From contig JAQYTT010000003.1 in the NCBI GenBank assembly GCA_029433155.1, positions 1 through 64,000 on the forward strand: a DNA stretch of 64,000 bases, in the 5' to 3' direction. The DNA comes from Lactobacillaceae bacterium L1_55_11 (GTDB lineage Bacteria > Bacillota > Bacilli > Lactobacillales > Lactobacillaceae). Both the position numbers and the translations under genes were made by a program. How positions within the stretch are numbered: position 1 is the first letter of the stretch; each line of letters starts with the position of its first letter. Below, in pieces: positions 57,877 to 64,000 of this stretch. The notes under the pieces were generated by a model. That model searched no databases and was not told the DNA's origin. It saw only the letters and a program-made list of their open reading frames with translations.

Positions 57877-58905
57877 CTAGTAAAGGGTGGGCGCAAAGTG
57901 CAGGCCGTCAGTGATATCGAAGTCGAAGAGTTGGTTGAAATTCTGAACGGCTTGGCCAGCGGCACCTTTGAGCATGTTGTCGATGACCGAGACAATTAAA
58001 ACGGTGTTGGTGACAGGGTTATAAGCCAGGCCAATCTTGCAGTCGTTGGTGTTGACCACGCTTTTCACATCGGGCAAACCTTCATTAAAGACTGTGACGA
58101 AGGGGCTGTCAGCGTAAGTGTCCTGGTAGTGCTGCAGGAGGTCCTTTTCGTCATAACCGGGCTTAACTTTGGCATAAATGGAAGCAAGGATGCCCTTATC
58201 CATTGGTACCAGAGTGGTCATGAACTGCAGGTAAGGGACCTCGTTGTTCCAGCCCTGCAGGGTGTTGAGGATTTCGGGGATGTGCTTATGCTCGTTGGCC
58301 TTGTAAACCTGGAGGTTTTCGTTGGCTTGGACGAAGTGGCTGGATGGCGTCAGTGACTTACCGGCGCCGGACAGGCCAGACTTGGCATCGACGATGATGC
58401 TGTCGGGTTCAATCAGGCCGTCTTGAACGGCGGGGGCGAGACCCAGCAGGGTAGCAGTGGCATAGCAACCAGGGTTAGCGATGTAAGTCTTACCCGGGTT
58501 GTGTTCGAGATCCGCTAAGCCGTAGTAGGCCTGCTCGAGCTCTTCAGCCTGGGCTGGCGTTTTGTGGTACCAGGTCTCGTAATCCTTGGGGTCAGGCAGG
58601 CGGAAGTCACCCGACAGGTCGATGACCGGGAAGTTGGCAGCCAGGTAGGGGCTAGCCAGTTCGGCGGTGACCCCGGCCGGGGTAGCAAAGAAGATTACCT
58701 GGTTGTGGTTCATCACGGCTTGGGCGTTGTAAGGGTAAGCTTCTTGGTCAGTTGTGCCAAGTTTAGGGTTGAGTTGTGCCAAATCAATGGCTTCTTTCAG
58801 GTCGTGTTGGTAAACGTTAATTTGGTCGACCTGGGGATGGTTCTTTAATAGGTTATAAAGTTGCATGCCGGCATAACCGGTAATGCCTGTCAGGGCTACA
58901 TTCAT
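57877..58905 (-). CDS. argC: N-acetyl-gamma-glutamyl-phosphate reductase
   Basis: NADPH-dependent reductase, 342 residues starting at 58905 (MNVALTGITGYAGMQL), with GGAG upstream. Nucleotide-binding GITGYAG and the active-site cysteine in IANPGCYATATLLGL are present. First gene after the arginine T-box; 10 nt before argJ. Confidence 0.96.
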   Translation of the reverse strand: MNVALTGITGYAGMQLYNLLKNHPQVDQINVYQHDLKEAIDLAQLNPKLGTTDQEAYPYNAQAVMNHNQVIFFATPAGVTAELASPYLAANFPVIDLSGDFRLPDPKDYETWYHKTPAQAEELEQAYYGLADLEHNPGKTYIANPGCYATATLLGLAPAVQDGLIEPDSIIVDAKSGLSGAGKSLTPSSHFVQANENLQVYKANEHKHIPEILNTLQGWNNEVPYLQFMTTLVPMDKGILASIYAKVKPGYDEKDLLQHYQDTYADSPFVTVFNEGLPDVKSVVNTNDCKIGLAYNPVTNTVLIVSVIDNMLKGAAGQAVQNFNQLFDFDITDGLHFAPTLY

Positions 58906-58943
58906 AGGAAAACTCCGTAATATAAAGTAATTGTGGTGAAAAC

Positions 58944-59225
58944 AAAAAACGCCCACTTGGACGTTAAAATCCAAGAGGACGTTCTGCGCGTGGTGCCACC
59001 TCAATTTCTAGGCTGCTCACGCAGACCTAGCTCGTAAAGTTATTACTAACTTTAAGCGTTAACGGGCTTGACCGATTCCACCTACTCGTTTCGGTGGATA
59101 ACTCACGGGTACGATCTAGTTGGTTTGTTTGGCCGGTTCTCACGAATTAACATCCAGCTTTTCTGTGAAAACAAATCCTACTAGAATTCCCGCTCATCGT
59201 TTTGATAAATGAATTGGGTAAAACT
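58944..59225 (-). promoter_or_regulatory. T-box riboswitch, arginine (specifier CGT)
   Basis: Read on the - strand: CTAGTAGG of stem I, then AGAAAAG and GTGAGAA of the distal loops, GA-T-CGT-A with the CGGG/CCCG helix closing the specifier loop (CGT at 59113-59111), and the T-box AAATTGAGGTGGCACCACGCG (59007-58987). The terminator pairs CGTCCTCTTGGA with TCCAAGTGGGCG and ends in TTTTTT (58985-58944). CGU is an arginine codon, matching the operon. Confidence 0.92.
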
Positions 59226-59235
59226 GATTGCTGCT

Positions 59236-59264
59236 AATATAGAACAATCCCTGAAAGGTGTCAA
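59236..59264 (-). promoter_or_regulatory. promoter of the arg operon
   Basis: On the - strand: TTGACA (59264-59259), 17 bp, TATATT (59241-59236). Confidence 0.85.
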
Positions 59265-59323
59265 TAGATTTATTAAAAAAAGTTAATTTTTGGTATCGAT
59301 TCGTAAGAATGGGCCGGCGCCGG

Positions 59324-59351
59324 TTATCAATTGGTCTGGTTTTGATATAAT
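59324..59351 (+). promoter_or_regulatory. promoter of the 59385 gene
   Basis: TTATCA, 16 bp, TATAAT (59346-59351). A palindrome CCGGCGCCGG (59314-59323) lies just upstream, between the divergent promoters; it may be an operator. Confidence 0.65.
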
Positions 59352-59384
59352 GACCGTAACGAATGTGGAAAAGAGGCAGAAATC

Positions 59385-59954
59385 GTGCAAGTTACTATTT
59401 TTGGAAAAGGCAACATGGCTAAGGCTATCGGTCAGAATTTGGAAGCCGGTAGTAACCAGGTTAGTTACTATGACTCGAAGGAAACTGCTTCAGCATTAGG
59501 TGATTTGGTTGTGATGGCCGTGCCTTACCCAGCCGAAGCCGCCCTGGTTAAGCAGTATGGCGACCAGTTGGCCGGTAAGGTGGTCGTTGAAATCGCCAAC
59601 CCATTGGATTTCCAGACCTTTGACAGTCTGGTTGTGCCAGCTGATAGTTCAGCTGCTCAGCTCTTGCAGGAGCAGTTGCCCCAGGCCAAGGTCGTGAAGG
59701 CCTTTAACACGAATTTTGCGGCCAGTTTGTTAACTGGTAAGGTTGGTGCCGAAACGACCACGGTCCTGGCTGCCAGTGATGATGCCCAGGCCAAGGCCAC
59801 TTTGAAGGAAGCCCTGTCTGGTTCACCATTGGGCTTCTTGGACGCTGGTGCCTTAAAGCGGGCCCGTGAACTTGAAGCAATGGGCTTCTTGCAGATGACC
59901 CTGGCCGTCAACAAGCAAATTGGCTGGACTGGTGGCTTTGGTGTGGTTAAGTGA
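59385..59954 (+). CDS. NAD(P)-binding reductase (F420-dependent NADP reductase-like)
   Basis: It has 189 residues with a Rossmann N-terminus (MQVTIFGKGNMAKAIGQNLE) and EIANPLDF...VVKAFNT, the layout of NADPH-dependent F420/FMN oxidoreductase-like proteins. Start is GTG 59385 after AGAGGCAG. This organism is unlikely to make F420, so NADPH with another acceptor is probable. Substrate unknown. Confidence 0.8.
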   Translation: MQVTIFGKGNMAKAIGQNLEAGSNQVSYYDSKETASALGDLVVMAVPYPAEAALVKQYGDQLAGKVVVEIANPLDFQTFDSLVVPADSSAAQLLQEQLPQAKVVKAFNTNFAASLLTGKVGAETTTVLAASDDAQAKATLKEALSGSPLGFLDAGALKRARELEAMGFLQMTLAVNKQIGWTGGFGVVK

Positions 59955-59996
59955 GACAAATTTAGGTCGATTTAGGCCAGATGAAGGGGTCCCTCG

Positions 59997-60191
59997 ATGA
60001 AATTTTTGAAAAAATTATTCACCAGGAACAGCTTGAGTGGGATTGGCATCCTTGTGATTGCTTTGATTTTCTTTGCCTTTCCACACCTGCCCATTTGGGC
60101 CTTTATTGTCCTAGATATCCTACTGATTGTCCTGGTTTTGCCACTGGTGATTAGTATGGTGCGGGCCCTGATGGATAATCGGGAGCCCTAA
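59997..60191 (+). CDS. small membrane protein, unknown
   Basis: It has 64 residues, a basic N-terminus (MKFLKKLFTRN) and two helices (about 13-31 and 33-55). AAGGGG precedes the ATG. Not recognised; first of a run of small membrane genes. Confidence 0.55.
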   Translation: MKFLKKLFTRNSLSGIGILVIALIFFAFPHLPIWAFIVLDILLIVLVLPLVISMVRALMDNREP

Positions 60192-60244
60192 GCAAGTCAG
60201 TAATTACTGAAGAAAAAGATTGAGATTGTAGAGGAGGGTCAGTT

Positions 60245-60472
60245 ATGTTATCAGAACATCAACGGCACGAGAATTGGTTCAATATGGGGCCGACTTACCT
60301 GGCCTTTGTGCTGGCCTTCCTCTTGTTGCGGAGCTTCGAGCCTGAATTTAATCCAATCTGGCAAAATGCCATCGATATTATTACGGACTTGGCGCCGTTT
60401 GGACTGGCCTTTTTACTGGTCTCAGTCCTCTTTCGGTGGAAGACAGCAGAACTAGTACACCGACAATTTTAA
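60245..60472 (+). CDS. small membrane protein, unknown
   Basis: It has 75 residues with two hydrophobic segments (about 15-29 and 45-66) separated by an acidic loop. GAGGAGGG precedes the ATG. Followed by a terminator. Confidence 0.55.
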   Translation: MLSEHQRHENWFNMGPTYLAFVLAFLLLRSFEPEFNPIWQNAIDIITDLAPFGLAFLLVSVLFRWKTAELVHRQF

Positions 60473-60480
60473 TCCCTGTA

Positions 60481-60502
60481 AACCGGCTTCGGCCGGTTTT
60501 TT
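60481..60502 (+). terminator. terminator after the 60245 gene
   Basis: AACCGGC-TTCG-GCCGGTTTTTTG. The remaining gap to 60648 holds a hairpin AGCGG-TTAAAG-CCGCT (near 60540) and AT-rich promoter-like sequence. Confidence 0.92.
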
Positions 60503-60648
60503 GTTTGTAGTTTACAATCTGGTAACAATGGCTTTACAAAGCGGTTAAAGCCGCTAGGGGGTCGGGTTTGCTATGTTAGGATAATAAAGATCAGTAATGG
60601 CACCAAGCTGGGATAGCTGGACTGCGCTGACCGGTGAGGAGCCAAAAT

Positions 60649-60954
60649 ATGTATGCAGTCAAGATGATGGCCATCTACTTAACTAATTTAATCGCCCTGC
60701 TGAGCTGGTGGATGCCGGACCATAAGAGTCTGGCCACGGTTATCTGGCAGGGACTGGGTGGCCACGGCGAAGTGTCAAACTTATGGTTGGGCATTTTGGG
60801 CCTGGCGATTTTCACTTTGGCTTATGGGATTGATCTTTGGGATAAGCACCGCCGGACCGACAACCTGGCCTTTGAACGGGCCGCCAAGGTCTTGGCTAAT
60901 TTGATCGTTTTGGGCTTTTTCCTAGGTCTGTTTTGGGGCTGTAACCCCGGTTAA
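60649..60954 (+). CDS. small membrane protein, unknown
   Basis: I start it at ATG 60649 (MYAVKMMAIYLTNLIALLSW, 101 residues), 7 nt after GAGGAG. Three hydrophobic segments (about 5-22, 43-62, 78-97) with a charged loop between the last two. Not recognised. The next gene follows after 10 bp. Confidence 0.6.
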   Translation: MYAVKMMAIYLTNLIALLSWWMPDHKSLATVIWQGLGGHGEVSNLWLGILGLAIFTLAYGIDLWDKHRRTDNLAFERAAKVLANLIVLGFFLGLFWGCNPG

Positions 60955-60964
60955 GGAGGGCAAG

Positions 60965-61261
60965 GTGCGCAGAATTTTACCAATTACCAACGTGATTGCC
61001 GGCGTCAGCCTACTGGCTACCTTCCGCTGGGTCAACGGTCAAAATATTTTGACTAACCTGTTACAGAACTTTGACCAGGAGTTGTCGGTTAGTGATGGAC
61101 CCTTGTGGGTGCTAGCTGCAGTGGCCGCATTGGTTTCGCTGGCAATTGCCAGTTATCAGTACCGGCAAAGCGGCGGCAGTGTTAGTTTGTTTGGGACGCT
61201 GCTAATGCCCTTTAGCTTTGACTTGGTACTGGTCGTGGTTAGCCACTTGTTGTGGCGATGA
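60965..61261 (+). CDS. small membrane protein, unknown
   Basis: It has 98 residues, starting at GTG 60965 after AAGGAGGG. Hydrophobic segments at about 6-20, 48-62 and 75-96. Not recognised. Probably cotranscribed with 60649 and with the DUF805 genes 12 bp downstream. Confidence 0.6.
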   Translation: MRRILPITNVIAGVSLLATFRWVNGQNILTNLLQNFDQELSVSDGPLWVLAAVAALVSLAIASYQYRQSGGSVSLFGTLLMPFSFDLVLVVVSHLLWR

Positions 61262-61273
61262 GGAGAGAAGAAC

Positions 61274-61732
61274 ATGATTAGAGCTTATAAGGATTTTTGG
61301 AAGAATTATTTCAAGTTTTCAGGCAGGACTACCCGGGCATCCTATTGGTGGGCCCTTTTATGGAACGTCATTATCGTTTCTGTTTTAGGAGTGGTGGCTG
61401 GTATAACCGCTGGTAATAAATACGCGGATATTGCAAGTTGGGATTTTGCTGGTGCCAACATGGTTGCCGTGACCGCCTTTGTTTTGTATAACATTTACCT
61501 GATTGTGACGATTATTCCGTGGCTATCGATGGAATACCGTCGATTCAATGATGCGGGCGTGCCCAAGTGGCTCTATGCTGCAGCGCCTTTCGCAGCTACA
61601 ATCGGTGTGGTTTCCAGTTATATAGTTACTGGTGCTAGTGTGCCGCAATGGATTAAATGGGTGTCTTATGCACTGAACTTCGTTATCTTCGTGGTTTCTC
61701 TTCTGCCAACCGATGATGACGATGAATACTAG
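61274..61732 (+). CDS. DUF805 family membrane protein
   Basis: It has 152 residues. It starts with the family pattern YKDFWKNYFKFSGRTTRASYWW, contains about four helices, and has the conserved YRRFNDAGVPKW near the middle. Function of the family is not established. AGGAGAGAAG precedes the ATG. First of three tandem copies. Confidence 0.88.
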   Translation: MIRAYKDFWKNYFKFSGRTTRASYWWALLWNVIIVSVLGVVAGITAGNKYADIASWDFAGANMVAVTAFVLYNIYLIVTIIPWLSMEYRRFNDAGVPKWLYAAAPFAATIGVVSSYIVTGASVPQWIKWVSYALNFVIFVVSLLPTDDDDEY

Positions 61733-61745
61733 GAGGCAGAGTTAA

Positions 61746-62249
61746 ATGTGGAAATCATATGCCAGGTTTTGGCGCTTGTACTTTAATTTTCATCGGGAAA
61801 GTTCCCGGGCCGACTTTATGTGGGTTGTGCTGATTAATGCGGTTATTTATGCCGTGTTGGCGATTCCGGCAGTGGTGATGCAGCCTAATAATCTTCAGGC
61901 CATTCAGGACACCGGCACTCATCCTGCCAGTCAGACGCCCATGTTAGCCTTTTTGGGCATTCTGATACTGGCAACGACGGCCTATTTTATCGCCACGATT
62001 ATCCCTTGGATTGCCCTGGAATGCCGACGGTTGCGGGATGTTGGCCTTAACATCGGTGTGGCCTTGAACCTAGTCATTATCGTTTCTTTCTTGCTAGGAC
62101 TGGCGGCCGGTGGCGTGATTGGTGGACTTTTGATCATAATTAGTTTTCTGGTTTGGCTGGTCGTGATTCTGCTTTGCGTATTGCCCCAGGGTTACTGGCG
62201 ACGCCACGAGCGTAAGGAAGCTGAGCAGCACGAAGAAAGTGAAAAATAA
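61746..62249 (+). CDS. DUF805 family membrane protein, divergent
   Basis: It has 167 residues. The start (YARFWRLYFNFHRESSRADFMW) and ECRRLRDVGLN match the DUF805 layout, but key positions differ from the other two copies (W and G losses), and the C-terminus carries a charged tail (RRHERKEAEQHEESEK). TAGGAGGCAG precedes the ATG. Confidence 0.82.
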   Translation: MWKSYARFWRLYFNFHRESSRADFMWVVLINAVIYAVLAIPAVVMQPNNLQAIQDTGTHPASQTPMLAFLGILILATTAYFIATIIPWIALECRRLRDVGLNIGVALNLVIIVSFLLGLAAGGVIGGLLIIISFLVWLVVILLCVLPQGYWRRHERKEAEQHEESEK

Positions 62250-62298
62250 GTTTTAGAGAAGTCGGACGTGAGTTCGTAGGATTAGAGAGGAGTTAATA

Positions 62299-62760
62299 AT
62301 GTGGACAGCTTATAAAAAATATTGGAGTAACTATGCGCGGTTTTCTGGCAAATCAACCAGGGCCGATTACTGGTGGGTGGTGTTGGTAAACGTTATCTTA
62401 TTCGTTATTTGGTTTATTCCTGCTACTATCTCTGCGGTCCCAATCATTCAACGATTAGGAGAAGGGCAGAGCTTGGATAGTGTCCCACAAGGTAGTTTAA
62501 TTATCTTTTCTTTCTTGGTTCTGCTAGCAGCTGCTTATTGGCTAGCAACTTTTATTCCGAGCTGGGCCCTCCAATACCGCCGCTTTGCGGATGCTGGTCT
62601 GAATCCTTGGTGGTTTGCCATTGTGCCAATTGGATTTGTGCTTAACATCCTGAGTAATTTTAAAGGAATGGGATGGGCTAGTATTGTGTCACTGGTAATC
62701 AGTGTGGCTACTTTTGTGATTACCCTGCTGCCAAGCAAGCAGGCGGATGACGAATATTAA
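62299..62760 (+). CDS. DUF805 family membrane protein
   Basis: It has 153 residues: YKKYWSNYARFSGKSTRADYWW at the start, QYRRFADAGLNPWW in the middle, four helices, and an acidic end (DDEY) like that of the first copy. GAGAGGAG precedes the ATG. Confidence 0.88.
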   Translation: MWTAYKKYWSNYARFSGKSTRADYWWVVLVNVILFVIWFIPATISAVPIIQRLGEGQSLDSVPQGSLIIFSFLVLLAAAYWLATFIPSWALQYRRFADAGLNPWWFAIVPIGFVLNILSNFKGMGWASIVSLVISVATFVITLLPSKQADDEY

Positions 62761-62809
62761 TTAGGACTGCTGCGGCAGTCATACATAGCAACATTTTAGG
62801 GGAGAAAAA

Positions 62810-63616
62810 ATGAATAAGAAGAAGTGGACCATTGTGGGTGGGATTGCCGTCGGTTTGGTGGTGCTCTTAGTGATTGCGGTGGCAATTGCCAATCATTTCA
62901 GCCACAGTCAATCTAAGAATGACAGTCACTATCAAACTGCCAAAATTAGTGCTGATAGCCTGTCTTTGAGTGGTAAGGTGGTCGCACAAAACACCTACCT
63001 GGCTCATCCAGATGGACAGGTGAAGAACCTGCCAGTTAAGACTGGGGACCATGTTAACCAGAACGATTTGCTGGTCACGACCCAAGACGATGCAGGTACC
63101 CGTGACACCAAGGCGCCGTTTGAAGGGACGGTGGTGGTCCGTTATGACGACGGGGCCAGCATGCCTACGATTGAGCTGAGCTCAGTCAACCATAATGTCA
63201 ACACTCAGGTGTCTGAATACGACCATGACAAGCTCCATGTCGGCGACACGGTTAAGATCACGACCGTGGCTGGCGACCAGAACATTGAAGCGAAGGTGAC
63301 CACGATTGCCCAGGACCCAAGTGGAGATGGTAAGGGTACCAGTCAGTACCCAGTTACTATCGATATTGGTAACCAGCTGATGAACGGCCAGTCGGTCAAA
63401 ATTAATGCCGCCAACCCTCAGATTAAGGTACCAGCGAAGGCCATCGTCGATGGCAATAAGGTCTTTGTGGTCAAGGACGGCAAGGCTAAGAAGGTCGATC
63501 TAGAGGGTCAGCTCCAGGGGGATGTTTACCTGGTGACCAAGGGGCTGTCAGTTGATGACCAAATTGTGACTAATCCCGACAGCAAGTTGCAGGACGGCAC
63601 GAAAGTCGAGGCTTAA
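62810..63616 (+). CDS. membrane fusion (HlyD/MacA-type) adaptor protein
   Basis: It has 268 residues. One N-terminal helix (about 7-27) anchors an external domain with a lipoyl-like half (GQVKNLPVKTGDHVNQNDLLVT, about 73-94) and beta-barrel segments near KAPFEGTVV and KVPAKAIVDGNKVFVV. It should couple to the ABC transporter encoded right after. GGGGAGAAAA precedes the ATG. Confidence 0.85.
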   Translation: MNKKKWTIVGGIAVGLVVLLVIAVAIANHFSHSQSKNDSHYQTAKISADSLSLSGKVVAQNTYLAHPDGQVKNLPVKTGDHVNQNDLLVTTQDDAGTRDTKAPFEGTVVVRYDDGASMPTIELSSVNHNVNTQVSEYDHDKLHVGDTVKITTVAGDQNIEAKVTTIAQDPSGDGKGTSQYPVTIDIGNQLMNGQSVKINAANPQIKVPAKAIVDGNKVFVVKDGKAKKVDLEGQLQGDVYLVTKGLSVDDQIVTNPDSKLQDGTKVEA

Positions 63617-63618
63617 AT

Positions 63619-64000
63619 ATGATTAATTTAAGCCATATTAACAAGTACTATCGTCAGGGGAAGCAACGCTTTCATGCCTTAAAAGACATCAATATTAACG
63701 TTGATGAAGGTGAATTTGTCGCCATCATGGGGGAATCGGGATCCGGTAAGTCGACATTAATTAATATCATCGGTTTCTTAGATGAAAAATTTGAGGGATT
63801 ATACGAATTTAACGGGGAAAACGTTGGCAAATTGAGTCGGTCGACTTTCTCAAAAATTCGGAACCAAAACGTCGGTTTTGTCTTTCAAAACTTCAAGTTG
63901 ATTAACAACCAAACCGTGAAGGATAACGTGGCCCTGCCGCTGTTATACGCGGGGAAGACGATGAAAGAAGCTGAGCCAGCCATTGAAAAGGTATTAGCAG
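63619..64000 (+). CDS. ABC transporter ATP-binding protein (MacB/LolD type), cut by the window end
   Basis: Only the first 127 residues are in the window. Walker A MGESGSGKSTLI and the Q-loop VFQNFKLI are present. The start at ATG 63619 lies 2 bp after the adaptor stop. Together with the adaptor it forms an export system for a peptide, antibiotic or lipid; a permease gene should follow beyond the window. Confidence 0.9.
   Translation, partial: MINLSHINKYYRQGKQRFHALKDININVDEGEFVAIMGESGSGKSTLINIIGFLDEKFEGLYEFNGENVGKLSRSTFSKIRNQNVGFVFQNFKLINNQTVKDNVALPLLYAGKTMKEAEPAIEKVLA

Overview
The window (about half G+C, dense, mostly + strand) looks like a chromosome segment of a lactic acid bacterium (Lactobacillales), most probably of the Leuconostoc/Weissella group. 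The reasons are a low-GC Gram-positive style ribosomal superoperon with strong AGGAGG-type ribosome binding sites, T-box riboswitches, ClpC with a UVR domain, ECF transporter genes beside truA/rplM/rpsI, a short zinc-free adenylate kinase, and a type II NADH dehydrogenase next to a polyprenyl synthase. The species cannot be fixed from sequence reading alone.

Layout. 1-8300: tRNA-Ile, a frameshifted small membrane gene, T-box(Ser)-serS, secA, prfB (without the usual programmed frameshift) and clpC. 8338-8988: a lone prepilin peptidase on the - strand. 9045-12339: str operon (rpsL, rpsG, fusA). 12457-16268: potABCD polyamine ABC transporter. 16508-30442: the S10/spc/alpha ribosomal cluster with secY, adk, infA, rpoA; rpsN is missing from its usual place between rplE and rpsH, where a terminator-like hairpin sits instead. 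30495-33265 (- strand): polyprenyl synthase and an NDH-2 carrying a C-terminal membrane domain. 33438-39450: ecfA1-ecfA2-ecfT-truA, small genes, an M50-like protease, rplM-rpsI. 39589-40806: small membrane/secreted proteins, one interrupted by an in-frame TGA.

40933-48137 is an accessory island, largely AT-rich with codon use unlike its surroundings: an AIPR-family protein with an apparent PD-(D/E)xK nuclease motif, a membrane-anchored unknown, a host-like CPBP protease, a DUF2075/SF1-type P-loop NTPase, an ImmA/IrrE-type metallopeptidase and an FRG-domain protein. A 75-bp leftover of a second CPBP gene at 48274-48348, preceded by the same 16-bp flank as the intact copy, suggests that the right part of the island replaced most of a tandem CPBP duplicate. 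This is the best candidate here for an undescribed defence locus.

48366-54364 is a metabolic operon controlled by two T-boxes in tandem, both with AUG (Met) as the apparent specifier: a glutathionyl-hydroquinone-reductase-like protein, an MmgE/PrpD-family protein, a GNAT acetyltransferase and a polar amino acid ABC transporter. I infer salvage of a sulfur-containing amino acid or conjugate. 54407-59264 (- strand) is argC-argJ-argB-argD plus a small membrane gene behind a T-box with CGU (Arg) specifier. 59385-64000 carries an NAD(P)-binding reductase, several small membrane proteins, three tandem DUF805 proteins, and the start of a HlyD-type adaptor/ABC exporter operon that runs off the window.
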